Positions 45,041-54,035 of a stretch of DNA of 64,000 nucleotides are shown here, in pieces (position 1 is the stretch's first letter; each line of letters begins with the position of its first letter). Position numbers and translations under genes: made by a program. This DNA comes from Chloracidobacterium sp. CP2_5A (GTDB taxonomy: Bacteria; Acidobacteriota; Blastocatellia; Chloracidobacteriales; Chloracidobacteriaceae): NCBI GenBank assembly GCA_002254845.1, contig NKPT01000012.1, forward strand, positions 1 to 64,000, written 5' to 3'. The notes under the pieces were generated by a model. That model did no database searches. It saw only the letters and a list, made by a program, of their open reading frames with translations, and had not been told where the DNA came from.

Positions 45041-46042
45041 ATGACGTTTGACGACCTCATCGGACAACCCGCTGCCAAAGAGGCGCTTCGGCGCGGCTTG
45101 CGCGCCGGGCGCTTGCCGTCGAGCCTGCTGTTTGGCGGGCCGGAGGGCGTCGGCAAGCGCCCGTTCGCCTTGGCCGTGGCGCAGGCGCTGAACTGTCCGG
45201 TCGCGCCCGCCGAAGGGTGCGGCGAGTGTCGAAGCTGCTGGCGGATCGAGCGGGGCGAACACCCGGATGTCAGGCTGGTCGCGCCCGATGGCGCGCAGAT
45301 CAAGATTGGACAAGCGCGGGAAGCCATCCAGTTTGTTGTTAGCGCGCCCTTTGAAGGTCGGCGGCGCGTCCTGATCGTGGAGCGAGCGGACGCCTTCAAC
45401 GCCGCCGCCGCCAACGCCTTGCTCAAAACGCTGGAAGAGCCGCCGGCTCACGCGCAGATCATCCTCGTCAGCGCGCGCCCGGACGCTCTGCCGGCGACCA
45501 TTCGCTCGCGCTGTCCGATGGTTCGGTTTGGGCTGCTAACCCCGGCCGAAGTCGAGCGGTGTCTTGAGCGGCAGGGCAAGCGGCCGCCGGACGATCTGCG
45601 CTTTTTGGCGCGGTTGGCGCAGGGGCGCCCCGGCGCGGTGGCGGGACTGGACCTGGAAGCGTACCGCCAGCAACGCCGGATTGCGCTAGAGCTTCTCGAC
45701 CTGCTGGGACAGGGCGGGGCCGTTGCTCGCCTGCTCAAAGCCGCGGGCTACTTTGGCAAGCTGGAGCGCCCGGAGTTTGAGGCGGCGCTGAGCCTCCTTG
45801 CGGGATTGCTGCGCGACTTGGCTTGCTTAAAAGCGGGCGCGGCGGCGGATGACCAGTCCGCTAATTTGCTTATTCACGCTGACATTCGCGCCAAGTTGCA
45901 AGCGATAGCCGACCGGTTCACGCTGGAGCGACTGCATCGGGCGCTTAGCCGTTTTGAAGCCATCCGGCGCGCCCTCAACCGCAACATCAACCGCGTGCTG
46001 GCGATGGAAGCCGCGCTGCTGGACTTGACGTCCGGTTCTTGA
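45041..46042 (+). CDS. holB: DNA polymerase III subunit delta'
   Basis: The 333-residue clamp-loader subunit has LIGQPAAKEALRRGL, a P-loop LFGGPEGVGKRPFA (Arg follows the Lys, as often in non-hydrolysing delta'), zinc-binding Cys in CGECRSCWRIERGEHPDV, VLIVERADAFNAAAANALLKTLEEPP and TIRSRCPMVRF. It is part of the complex that loads the sliding clamp. The E1-beta gene follows after 104 bases. Confidence 0.9.
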   Translation: MTFDDLIGQPAAKEALRRGLRAGRLPSSLLFGGPEGVGKRPFALAVAQALNCPVAPAEGCGECRSCWRIERGEHPDVRLVAPDGAQIKIGQAREAIQFVVSAPFEGRRRVLIVERADAFNAAAANALLKTLEEPPAHAQIILVSARPDALPATIRSRCPMVRFGLLTPAEVERCLERQGKRPPDDLRFLARLAQGRPGAVAGLDLEAYRQQRRIALELLDLLGQGGAVARLLKAAGYFGKLERPEFEAALSLLAGLLRDLACLKAGAAADDQSANLLIHADIRAKLQAIADRFTLERLHRALSRFEAIRRALNRNINRVLAMEAALLDLTSGS

Positions 46043-46146
46043 ATCGGCTCCGGTACAAGCGCAAGATCTTCGACGGCGGGCGCCGCTTCGGTTATGGCGC
46101 AGCGCGCCAACGGCGCAAGAAAGTTCACCCGACTGACTGAAGAAAT

Positions 46147-47124
46147 ATGGCTCTCACAACCTATCTCGAAGCCATCCGGCAGGCGCTATTTGAGGAAATG
46201 CGCCGCGATCCGAATGTATTTTGCCTGGGCGAAGACATTGGCGTTTACGGCGGCGCGTTCAAGGTGACGGCCGGGCTGCTTGACGAGTTCGGCCCGGAGC
46301 GCGTCATTGACACGCCTATTTCGGAAGCGGCGATTGTCGGCGCGGCCTGCGGCGCGGCGCATCTGGGGCTGCGTCCGGTGGCCGAAATGCAGTTTATTGA
46401 TTTCATTTCGTGCGCGTTTGACATGCTGACAAACTACGCCGCGACGAGTCGCTACCGGCAGGGGCTGGCCGTGCCCATCGTTGTACGGGGGCCGTCTGGG
46501 GCTGGCGTTCGCGGCGGGCCGTTTCACTCGCTTAATCCAGAGTCGTTCTTTATGAACACGCCGGGCCTGAAGATGGTCGAGCCGGCGACGGCCTACGACG
46601 CTAAGGGCTTGCTCAAGGCGGCTATCCGCGATGACGACCCGGTGCTGTACTTCGAGCACAAATACCTCTACCGCCGGATCAAGGAAGACCTGCCCGAAGC
46701 CGACTACGTCGTGCCGATTGGGCAGGCGGCGCTGCGGCGGGCGGGAACGGATGTTTCCATCATCACGTTTGGCGCGATGGTTCATGTCGCGCTGGAAGCG
46801 GCGGAGACGCTGGCCCGCGAAGACGACATCCAGGCGGAAGTGCTGGATATGCGCTCGCTGCTGCCCTACGACAAGGAAGCCATCGCGCGGACGGTTCGGA
46901 AAACCAACAAAGTCATCCTTCTGCACGAGGCGACGCTGACGGGCGGCATTGGCGGCGAGTTCGCGGCCTTCATCGCCGAAGAGCTTTTTGAGCATCTAGA
47001 CGGGCCGATTGCGCGGGTCGCCTCGATTGACACGCCGACGCCCTACAGCCCGCCGCTTGAGGATTTCTTTCTGCCAAATGCCGAGAAAGTCATGGCGGCG
47101 GCGCGCAAGCTGGTAGAGTATTGA
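46147..47124 (+). CDS. 2-oxoacid dehydrogenase E1 component, beta subunit
   Basis: The 325-residue protein matches PdhB/BkdAB-type E1-beta: FCLGEDIGVYGGAFKVTAGL, DTPISEAAIVGAACGAAHLG, EMQFIDFISCAFDML, RGPSGAGVRGGPFHS, and the C-terminal transketolase domain ILLHEATLTGGIGGEFA. It binds thiamine diphosphate with E1-alpha to decarboxylate pyruvate or a branched-chain 2-oxoacid. No E1-alpha or E3 gene is nearby; E2 follows after 67 bases. The substrate class cannot be fixed from sequence alone. Confidence 0.92.
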   Translation: MALTTYLEAIRQALFEEMRRDPNVFCLGEDIGVYGGAFKVTAGLLDEFGPERVIDTPISEAAIVGAACGAAHLGLRPVAEMQFIDFISCAFDMLTNYAATSRYRQGLAVPIVVRGPSGAGVRGGPFHSLNPESFFMNTPGLKMVEPATAYDAKGLLKAAIRDDDPVLYFEHKYLYRRIKEDLPEADYVVPIGQAALRRAGTDVSIITFGAMVHVALEAAETLAREDDIQAEVLDMRSLLPYDKEAIARTVRKTNKVILLHEATLTGGIGGEFAAFIAEELFEHLDGPIARVASIDTPTPYSPPLEDFFLPNAEKVMAAARKLVEY

Positions 47125-47191
47125 AGTCATCCAACCCGTCAGCCCGCGTCCGGCGCGGCTTGATACGTCATATCTGCAAAGGATTTTCGCT

Positions 47192-48508
47192 ATGCGTCAC
47201 GAAGTCGTCATGCCCCAAATGGGCGAGTCCATTACGGAAGGCACGATTATCAAGTGGTTGAAGCAGGTCGGGGATCGCGTCGAGCGCGACGAGCCGATTT
47301 TTGAAATTTCAACCGATAAGGTGGATGCCGAAATACCGGCGCCGCAGGCCGGCATCCTGCTCGAAGTGTTGGTGGGCGAAAACCAGACGGTTCCGGTCAA
47401 TGCCGTTGTGGCCTACATCGGCGACGAAGCGCCGGTCGCCGCGCCGGCGGCCGCGCCATCACCCGCGCCGGCAGCCGCGCCGGCGGTCGCGTCCGGGCCG
47501 TCCAACGGCGTGGCGTCCGCGGCGACGCGGATTGACGAGGCCGACGTTGAAGACGCTTCCGAGCTGCCGGATGCGCTCGGCATTCGCTCCTCGCCGCTGG
47601 TGCGGCGGATGGCGCGCGAGCACGGCGTGGACTTGCGCCAGATTCGCGGCACCGGCATTGGCGGGCGCATCACCAAGCATGACTTTTTGGCTTTCATCGA
47701 GCAGCGTCAGCCCGCTCCCGCCGCGCCGCCGCCAACGGTGACGCCGGCGGCCGTCCCGCCGCCCGTCGCTGCCGCGCCGCCGCCGGTCGCGCCGGCGACA
47801 TTGCCGGGAGACGACGTTGAAATCGTTCCCATGACGGCGATGCGCAAGAAAATCGCGGAGCGAATGGTGATAAGCAAGCATACGTCACCGCATGTCACGT
47901 CGGTTTTTGAAGTTGATTTGACTCACATTCACCGGCTGCGCGAGCGCAACAAGCGTGACTTTGAAGCCCAGCATAGGGCGAAGCTCACGTTCCTGCCCTT
48001 CATCATCAAAGCCGTCGCGGACACCTTGCGCGCCTGGCCGATCATCAATGCCTCGATCGAAGGCGATAACATCGTTTACAAGAAAAGCTGCCACATCGGC
48101 ATTGCCGTGGCGCTTGACTGGGGGCTGATCGTGCCGGTCATCCGGAATGCCGAGGAGAAAAGCCTGGTTGGCTTGGCGCGCAGCGTCAATGATCTGGCCA
48201 ATCGCGCGCGCGCCAAGCAGCTCAAGCCCGATGAAGTAACTGGCGGGACCTTTACGATTACCAACTACGGCAGCTTTGGCAGCCTGATCGGAACGCCTAT
48301 CATCAATCAGCCGCAGGTGGCCATTTTAGGCGTCGGGGCGATTGTCAAGCGCCCGGTCGTGACGGATGACGACGCCATCGCCATTCGTCACATGTCCTAT
48401 CTCTCGCTAACCTTCGATCATCGTCTCATTGACGGCGCGGTCGCCGACCAGTTTATGTCCCAGCTCAAGCGCGCTCTGGAAACCTTTCAGGCAACCGAGC
48501 TGAAGTAG
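47192..48508 (+). CDS. Dihydrolipoamide acyltransferase (E2) of a 2-oxoacid dehydrogenase complex
   Basis: The 438-residue protein has one lipoyl domain (EISTDKVDAEIPAP with the lipoyl Lys near residue 43), an Ala/Pro-rich linker, a peripheral subunit-binding domain (SSPLVRRMAREHGVDLRQIRGTG in part), another Pro/Ala linker and a catalytic domain. That last domain has MRKKIAERMVISKHTSPHV and the active-site DHRLIDGAVADQF near the C-terminus. It forms the complex core and takes acyl groups from E1. AAAGGA precedes the ATG. It may be PdhC, SucB or BkdB type. Confidence 0.93.
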   Translation: MRHEVVMPQMGESITEGTIIKWLKQVGDRVERDEPIFEISTDKVDAEIPAPQAGILLEVLVGENQTVPVNAVVAYIGDEAPVAAPAAAPSPAPAAAPAVASGPSNGVASAATRIDEADVEDASELPDALGIRSSPLVRRMAREHGVDLRQIRGTGIGGRITKHDFLAFIEQRQPAPAAPPPTVTPAAVPPPVAAAPPPVAPATLPGDDVEIVPMTAMRKKIAERMVISKHTSPHVTSVFEVDLTHIHRLRERNKRDFEAQHRAKLTFLPFIIKAVADTLRAWPIINASIEGDNIVYKKSCHIGIAVALDWGLIVPVIRNAEEKSLVGLARSVNDLANRARAKQLKPDEVTGGTFTITNYGSFGSLIGTPIINQPQVAILGVGAIVKRPVVTDDDAIAIRHMSYLSLTFDHRLIDGAVADQFMSQLKRALETFQATELK

Positions 48509-48526
48509 CTTTTCCGGCTGCGCGGC

Positions 48527-48545
48527 GGGCAGGCGCTGCCTGCCC
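48527..48545. terminator. GC-rich hairpin after the E2 gene
   Basis: GGGCAGGC-GCT-GCCTGCCC is a perfect 8-bp stem 18 bases after the E2 stop. A T-run is absent, so it may be a weak or factor-dependent terminator, or an RNA 3' end stabiliser. Confidence 0.4.
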
Positions 48546-48575
48546 TGCCGGGCGGCATAGCCAGTCGAGCGACGC

Positions 48576-50927
48576 ATGACAGACAGTTCGGCCAAAGTCG
48601 CCCTGAAAAGCGACGCCCTGCAGCTGTCGTCCAACGCCATTCCCGCCTGGACTGACGAGGCCCGGCGGGCGGATGGGTTGGCAGCCTTCATCCTGGTCGG
48701 ACTCGCCGCGCTGTTCGCCTTTTTTGTCACGCGCCGGATCGGGGCGATTCCCGCGCCCACCGCGGCGGAGGGGTTTCTTGTCCACGAGGGGCTCGCTGGC
48801 GGCTTGGCGCTGACCTATCCGGCGCTTGGCTGGACGCTCTGGGCCTTTATCCAGGCCTTTGGCGATGGGGTGGCGCAGGCGCGGGTCTATGGCGTGTTGC
48901 TCGCGCTGACGACCCTTGTCGCGACTTACCTCATCGGGCGCAAGCTGCACAGTCGCGCCGCCGGGCTGCTCGCCGTGGCCTGTCTGGTCGGCGACCCTAA
49001 CTTTTTCAGCTCCTTGCGGACGCTTCGCCCGGAAACCGGAGCGGTCGCGTTCGCGCTGCTTGGCTTTTATTTCCTTCTGCGGGCGCAGGCGACAGATCGC
49101 TTGGCGCGCAAGTGGCTCTGGGGACTGCTGGGCGGCGGGCTATCGCTCGCGGCTGGATGGTTTGACTCGATTGGATGGAGCGTCTTCCCGTGCGTTCTGG
49201 TCTGGACGCTCATTCAGCGCGGCGACGCGCTTGGCAGCCTTTCTTGGCGTATCTATCTCGTCGGCATCAGTCTCCCGCTCGCGCCTTACGCCGCCTGGGT
49301 CACCCTGCGCTGGAACGCTTACGAGCGGCAGGCGGCGCGCGTGTCCGCCGTGTTGTATGGCCAGCCGACGTGGGGCGTCGGATCCAATCTCGCGGCCGAG
49401 GCCCATCGCTATGCGGCCTGGTCCGGCGGATGGCTGGCGATCCCGACGCCGGATAGCCTGAGCGCGCGGCTGTTCCAGGGTTTGACCCTCTGCGCGCTGA
49501 CGTATTTGGCGATACGCACCGCCCGAACGATTTCTCACATGGTGTCGCACTGGCAGTTCGTCCGCGAGCTGCGCCGGCGCTTTGGCGGCATGCCGGCGCC
49601 GGCGGAGTTGCAGGAGCTTTACGCAAGCGGGGAAGTGCGGCTGCCTAAGGTCGGAACGCTCGAAAGCTGGATGTTTGAGCGCGGCGGGCTGCTTCGTCGG
49701 CTATCGCTGATTGTTCAGGAGATAGAAAAAGACACCCGTCCGATTACCCACTGGCTCCAGGCGCTGGGCGCGCCGTCCCACCCGGACTGGCGCATCCCGC
49801 GAACCGGGCTGTTGGTCGTCACTGTGACCGCCATGCTGAGCTTGGCGCTGTTTGACAGTCATAAAGCGCCGGCCTCGCTCCCGCTGCTCACCGCGTGGTT
49901 TGGGCTTTCGGTTGGCGTGTTTGTGGTGGACGCGCTTCAGTGGGCTGCGGATCAACGGCGGCGCACCGTGCCGCGCGTGCTGCGCGGGCTGGCGGCGGGA
50001 CTGGCCGTGGTCCTGCTGACAACTTTCGCCCTCGGCTCTGGCGCGCGCGCCGCCTGGCGCTTTCACCGCTGGACGCGCGCGTTTACGCCCGCGCCATACG
50101 CTGATTTGGCTGTGGCTTTGCGTCAAACCATCGCCCCTGGCGCGACGGTGGTGGGCACCGACACGCATCGCTTCGCCTTCCTCCGGGGCACCCGCTACGT
50201 CACGCCGCTGGACGATGAAAACTTCCTTGCCTTGGCTGCGACTGGCGCGGATGAAGTGGCGATCATTGTGGATGATACGCCGGAAGCGCAGCCGCTCCGC
50301 GATGTGACGGCGCGCCATGAGTGGCCGCTGATGGCGGAGCTGTCAGGCACGCTCTACGGCACCATGCGCGTGTATCGGCTGGCGGGCGCGCGAAGCCAAA
50401 GCGCGCCGCCAGCGCGCTACTACTTTATGGGCGGCGCGAACGGCTACGCCCGCCGGGGCTACTACACTGAGCGACAGCGTCAGGAGGCAACCCTGGTCTG
50501 GATGGCCGAGCCAGCTGACCTGGAGCGGCTGGCGAAAGAGTTGCCGCGCTCGGAGTTGCGTCCGCCGGAAGTCCAGCGGGATGGCAATCACGTGGCCCTG
50601 CGGATTGTGACAGACGTGTCGAACTATACGACGCGGCTGCGGCTGCCGTTGCCGCCGCTGAAGCCGCATGTGATGTACCGCCTTCAGACGGCTGCGCGCG
50701 TCACCCAAGGCGGGACAGTGGTTGGCGCGCGCGATCGCACGGGCCTGTGGCTGAATGAGCCGGTCGCGCTTGGCGAGAGCCAGACCTACGTGCCCATTGA
50801 CATTCTATTCGTCACTAACGAGCGCGGCGACGCCGAGCTAGCCATCGGGAATCGCCGGAACCAGCCGGCGGCCTCGGCGATGTATCTCAGCCGGGTGGAA
50901 GTCCGCGAGATTGGGGCCACGCCCTAA
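48576..50927 (+). CDS. GT39-like polytopic glycosyltransferase-related membrane protein
   Basis: The 783-residue protein has about eight N-terminal membrane segments (LVGLAALFAFFVTRR; TYPALGWTLWAFIQAFGDG; LLALTTLVATYLIGRKLHSRAAGLLAV; further segments to ~240), resembling dolichyl-phosphate-mannose-type GT39/ArnT proteins. There follow more membrane segments (about 415-495) and a soluble C-terminal part with a beta-sandwich-like end (ALRIVTDVSNYTTRLRLPLPP). The DE acidic pair of the first GT39 loop is not clear. Sugar transfer is inferred. It has no obvious operon partner. Confidence 0.65.
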   Translation: MTDSSAKVALKSDALQLSSNAIPAWTDEARRADGLAAFILVGLAALFAFFVTRRIGAIPAPTAAEGFLVHEGLAGGLALTYPALGWTLWAFIQAFGDGVAQARVYGVLLALTTLVATYLIGRKLHSRAAGLLAVACLVGDPNFFSSLRTLRPETGAVAFALLGFYFLLRAQATDRLARKWLWGLLGGGLSLAAGWFDSIGWSVFPCVLVWTLIQRGDALGSLSWRIYLVGISLPLAPYAAWVTLRWNAYERQAARVSAVLYGQPTWGVGSNLAAEAHRYAAWSGGWLAIPTPDSLSARLFQGLTLCALTYLAIRTARTISHMVSHWQFVRELRRRFGGMPAPAELQELYASGEVRLPKVGTLESWMFERGGLLRRLSLIVQEIEKDTRPITHWLQALGAPSHPDWRIPRTGLLVVTVTAMLSLALFDSHKAPASLPLLTAWFGLSVGVFVVDALQWAADQRRRTVPRVLRGLAAGLAVVLLTTFALGSGARAAWRFHRWTRAFTPAPYADLAVALRQTIAPGATVVGTDTHRFAFLRGTRYVTPLDDENFLALAATGADEVAIIVDDTPEAQPLRDVTARHEWPLMAELSGTLYGTMRVYRLAGARSQSAPPARYYFMGGANGYARRGYYTERQRQEATLVWMAEPADLERLAKELPRSELRPPEVQRDGNHVALRIVTDVSNYTTRLRLPLPPLKPHVMYRLQTAARVTQGGTVVGARDRTGLWLNEPVALGESQTYVPIDILFVTNERGDAELAIGNRRNQPAASAMYLSRVEVREIGATP

Positions 50928-50954
50928 CGCTGATTTGGTAGGCTTCGAAGCGGT

Positions 50955-51074
50955 ATGTCGCTTCGTCAGTCGCCATCGCTGTGGACGCTGCTGATGATGG
51001 CTGTTTCGCTGCTGGGACTTGCCACGGCGGTGTTTTGGGGCTTGGGCGTTCGGCTTGGCTACCTGCCGCGATAG
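50955..51074 (+). CDS. Possible small single-pass membrane protein
   Basis: A 39-codon frame starts at ATG 50955: a basic start (MSLRQSPSLW), one hydrophobic segment (LLMMAVSLLGLATAVFWGLG) and a C-terminal RLGYLPR. It follows the GT39-like gene after 27 bases and overlaps the end of the convergent HD-GYP gene by 16 bases. The ribosome site is weak. It is a good membrane-peptide candidate but unproven. Confidence 0.4.
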   Translation: MSLRQSPSLWTLLMMAVSLLGLATAVFWGLGVRLGYLPR

Positions 51075-52651
51075 CTTTCCGGCGTCGCCTGGCAAAACGC
51101 GATGGATTGATTGTAGAGCGCGCCGCATTCCCGCGCCGGCTTGGTTAAAACCTTGACGATTGGTCGAAAGCCGCTGATCTCCAGGAGCAGGTCGTCGGGC
51201 GGCGCGTCTTCGTGCGAGAAGCCAATCGCCCACTGGGGAAAGTGCGGCAGCCGCCGCAGTAGCGCCCGCAGGGCGGCGCGATACTCGCGGCGCGAGGCGA
51301 GTTGCCCGCCAAAGCTTCCGGCGTGCGCCTGCGTCAGTCGGGTCAAGGCCTGCGGCAAGTCGCTCACCCAGCGCTCGCGCCAGCCGTCGCGGTGATGCGC
51401 CAGATGATCGTAGGGGGCAAACGGAGGCAAGCGGACATAAGCCAGATCGGCCGCCGTCTGAACAGCGAACGTCTGCGCCGGGAGGCAGGTTGCCTGGTTG
51501 AGTTGCTGGTTGTCCACAGCTCGGTTGACGCGCGCCAGCGCTTGGATGGCGGCTCCTTCCAGCGTTTGCCGCAGGTCGGCTGAGGACGGATCAAAAGCCA
51601 GCCAGTAGTCGCCCAAGCATAGACCTAAGCTCATGCCGAGCGCCTGAACGATACGGTTTGATTCTTGGACGACGGCTTGCCGAAAGCCGGCCAGCCACCG
51701 CGCCTGAGTCGGCGGAAACCAGCGACGCAAAGCCGGGTTGAATGGGTAGTCCGGGTTTTCCGCAGCGTCGCGGGCCGCGCTGAGCCAAGCGTCCGCCAGG
51801 GTGGCCGTGAGGATGTAGCCGTTGTTTTCAACCGCGGCAATGGCCAGGCAGGTCTCCGCTTGGCGAGGGTCGTTGCTGAAAACCTGCTTGCCAAGCAGTT
51901 TGAGTCGCCAGCCAAGCGCCCCATCGCCGCCAAAGGGAAGCGCGATGGACTGAAAAGGCGCATCTTGAAGAGCGGCGACTTCAAAGCCTAGCAGCGGCGC
52001 CTGATGGAAGGGCAGGCGCGAGACCGTCCAGGTCTCGACTGAAGGGGGCGACTCATCCGCAGGCGCGTCCGCCGCCCGCGCAAGCCAGAGCCCCGTCACA
52101 GCGGGATCGAGCGCGAAGCCGGCGTCCGCTCGCAGGCGCTTCAGCGCCTCGTCCGCGCGATATGCCCGACGGTAGGGGCGCTCCTGGGTCAGCGCGCACC
52201 ACGTATCAGCAACCCGCAGAATGCGCGCCGCCAACGGAATTTGCTCGCCGCGCAGTCCGTCAGGGTAGCCAGAGCCATCCCAGTTTTCGTGATGCCAGCG
52301 AATGAGGAGCCCGATGGCTTCCGGTAATCCTCGCTCGTAGGCCACCCGCTCGCCCGCGACCGGGTGCGCCCACAAGGCGCATCGCTCGGCAAATGTCAGC
52401 GTCCGGGGCGCGGTCAGAAAGGGCAAGTCGAGCCGGCCTTCGCCAGCATCGTGGAGAAGCGCCGCCGCGCGCAGGTCGCGGCGGCCGCGCTCAGAAAAGC
52501 CCAGCGCGCTGGCCAACTCATCGGCGACCTGGGCCAGCCGGGTCGCATGCGGCCCGGCATAGCCTTCAATCGCGTCGAGTCGTGCCGCTTCGCGCTCGCA
52601 CTCAGCTAGGCGCGCCGCCCAGGCGTCTGGCGACGCGGCGGATTTTGACAT
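51059..52651 (-). CDS. HD-GYP domain fused to a degenerate D12-class adenine methyltransferase-like domain
   Basis: From the ATG at 52651 the 530-residue product begins with an HD-GYP phosphodiesterase domain (30-180): HATRLA (His35), LLHDAGE (H67-D68; the usual Lys of HDxGK is Glu71), WAHPVAGE, and HHENWDGSGYPDGLRGEQIPL, so metal ligands and GYP are intact. Residues ~218-500 look like a Dam/D12-type DNA methyltransferase: SIALPFGGDGALGWRLKLLG (motif I-like), SNDPRQ, AAVENNG, RRWFPPTQARWLAGFR and ADLAYVRLPPFAPYDHL, where the catalytic DPPY is replaced by LPPF. Catalysis should be lost, so nucleotide or DNA binding is a possible role. The zinc-ribbon membrane gene lies five bases upstream. Confidence 0.72.
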   Translation of the reverse strand: MSKSAASPDAWAARLAECEREAARLDAIEGYAGPHATRLAQVADELASALGFSERGRRDLRAAALLHDAGEGRLDLPFLTAPRTLTFAERCALWAHPVAGERVAYERGLPEAIGLLIRWHHENWDGSGYPDGLRGEQIPLAARILRVADTWCALTQERPYRRAYRADEALKRLRADAGFALDPAVTGLWLARAADAPADESPPSVETWTVSRLPFHQAPLLGFEVAALQDAPFQSIALPFGGDGALGWRLKLLGKQVFSNDPRQAETCLAIAAVENNGYILTATLADAWLSAARDAAENPDYPFNPALRRWFPPTQARWLAGFRQAVVQESNRIVQALGMSLGLCLGDYWLAFDPSSADLRQTLEGAAIQALARVNRAVDNQQLNQATCLPAQTFAVQTAADLAYVRLPPFAPYDHLAHHRDGWRERWVSDLPQALTRLTQAHAGSFGGQLASRREYRAALRALLRRLPHFPQWAIGFSHEDAPPDDLLLEISGFRPIVKVLTKPARECGALYNQSIAFCQATPESYRGR

Positions 52652-52656
52652 TGCGC

Positions 52657-53271
52657 TCAAAACGGCGTTGGGCGGCGGCGCAGCGGATGGTCAACCGGGA
52701 TCAAAACGCTCAGCACCGCGCCGACAAAGCCGCCCCCCAGGGCGAAAATAAGGCCGCCGAAGACGCAGAAAGCCACAAAGCGCAGGAAGTCCACGCCGTC
52801 GAGGTCGGGCGCGGCGAACTTAAGCAAGTAAAGCAGCCCGGTCAGGATGCCGCCAAACACAAAGCCCAGCGTGGCGTTGTGAGCGGCAATGCGCGGCGTC
52901 TCGGCATGGCCGCCATGACGCAGCACGCCGGCGAACGTGCCAATGAGGAAGCCAATTTCCGCAAACATCGCGCCGTTGCGGATCGGGTGGGCGTCGGGGA
53001 TGACCGTCTGCCGTAGCAGGAAATAAATGACGACAACCAGCAAGCTGCTTACAAGCCCGACGCGGCTCCCAGCCAGCAGCATTGTCCAGAACCGCTCAAG
53101 CGAGTCGAAGGTCGGTTGACGCCGCGTCGGCTGAGCGACCATCAACGGCAGCGCGTCACAGCAGCGGCTGCAGACGTCGGTCGTTGGGTCGTAGCAATCA
53201 GTCTGGTGACAAACTTCACAGCGCGCAGCCAGGGAAACCGACCTGATGCGCAACGGCTGGATTTCGGCCAT
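52657..53271 (-). CDS. Zinc-ribbon-like membrane protein, about four membrane segments
   Basis: The ATG at 53271 (GAGG upstream) gives 204 residues. The N-terminal part has five Cys in ARCEVCHQTDCYDPTTDVC and SRCC, a zinc-binding pattern. Four hydrophobic segments follow (GLVSSLLVVVIYFLL, AEIGFLIGTFAGVL, ATLGFVFGGILTGLLYLL, AFCVFGGLIFALGGGFVGAV). It lies five bases upstream of the HD-GYP gene, so the two may form a membrane-coupled module. A longer frame to 53400 has no family support. Confidence 0.7.
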   Translation of the reverse strand: MAEIQPLRIRSVSLAARCEVCHQTDCYDPTTDVCSRCCDALPLMVAQPTRRQPTFDSLERFWTMLLAGSRVGLVSSLLVVVIYFLLRQTVIPDAHPIRNGAMFAEIGFLIGTFAGVLRHGGHAETPRIAAHNATLGFVFGGILTGLLYLLKFAAPDLDGVDFLRFVAFCVFGGLIFALGGGFVGAVLSVLIPVDHPLRRRPTPF

Positions 53272-53519
53272 AACGCTTGACCTCGAAAAGCGCCGATTGG
53301 GGGACGCGGGGCGGGCCATCGCAAGAAGCGTGGCCCCGCCGCGAGCTGCGACGGGTTGAGTGTGCGCCGTTGAGCGGCCAGACAAAATCATGCCGAGCAT
53401 ATCGAGTCGCCGACTGTGCGTCTAGCAACGATACATACCCCTCGCCTGCATTCGGCGCGGATTTTCAGGCGCGATCCTGACGCCGCCATCGCGGGCAAGT
53501 TTGCGCCCTCCCCCTGATT

Positions 53520-53604
53520 GCGGTAACGCCATATTTAACTTTGCGAAAATGCTTAAGAAGCCGCAATTATACACCCCCATCCTTGTTGATTCGGTTGAGG
53601 TACC
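53520..53604 (+). promoter_or_regulatory. AT-rich likely promoter of the single-domain response regulator
   Basis: In the 333-base gap 53272-53604 the left ~240 bases are GC-rich without features. The right end turns AT-rich (GCCATATTTAACTTTGCGA, GCTTAAGAAGC, CAATTATACAC with TATACA at 53568-53573). GAGG is placed correctly before ATG 53605. A good -35 box was not found. No gene is seen in the gap. Confidence 0.35.
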
Positions 53605-53973
53605 ATGGGAGAGCGCCCTGTCTTGCTTGTTGTGGACGACGAGGAGCTGATTCTGGAGCTACTGACTGATGTGCTGCAGGATGAGTTTACCGTTGTGACG
53701 GCTACGAACGGGCGAGCCGCGCTGGAAGCGCTTCAGTCTCTGTCGACAGTCAGCGGCGTTATCACCGACTTGCGAATGCCCTTAATGGACGGCGCCGAGC
53801 TGATCAAGCTTATTCGCCGCAGCTATCCGGACCTGCCTATCCTTGGACTTTCAGGGACCTATGAGTATCGCCGAGGCGACGCTGCCTCGGAAGGCTTCCT
53901 CTTTCTGAGGAAGCCATTCTTGACGGGCGACTTGCTGTCCGCCGCGCGTCTTCTCTTCCAACCGAAGGCTTAA
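53605..53973 (+). CDS. Single-domain response regulator (CheY-type receiver)
   Basis: The 122-residue receiver has the acidic pocket LLVVDDEEL, phospho-acceptor Asp in VITDLRMPLMDG, Ser in ILGLSG and Lys in FLRKPF. There is no output domain, so it should act by protein binding or as a phosphate sink. It belongs to the same broad group as the receivers at 27-30 kb but is not a close copy. No kinase is adjacent. The CoA-transferase gene starts 62 bases later. Confidence 0.92.
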   Translation: MGERPVLLVVDDEELILELLTDVLQDEFTVVTATNGRAALEALQSLSTVSGVITDLRMPLMDGAELIKLIRRSYPDLPILGLSGTYEYRRGDAASEGFLFLRKPFLTGDLLSAARLLFQPKA

Positions 53974-54035
53974 CCAAGTTATGCTGCGCTTATCCCGTCA
54001 CCTTGAGACAACTCTCGAAAACGAATTCTGGGCTG

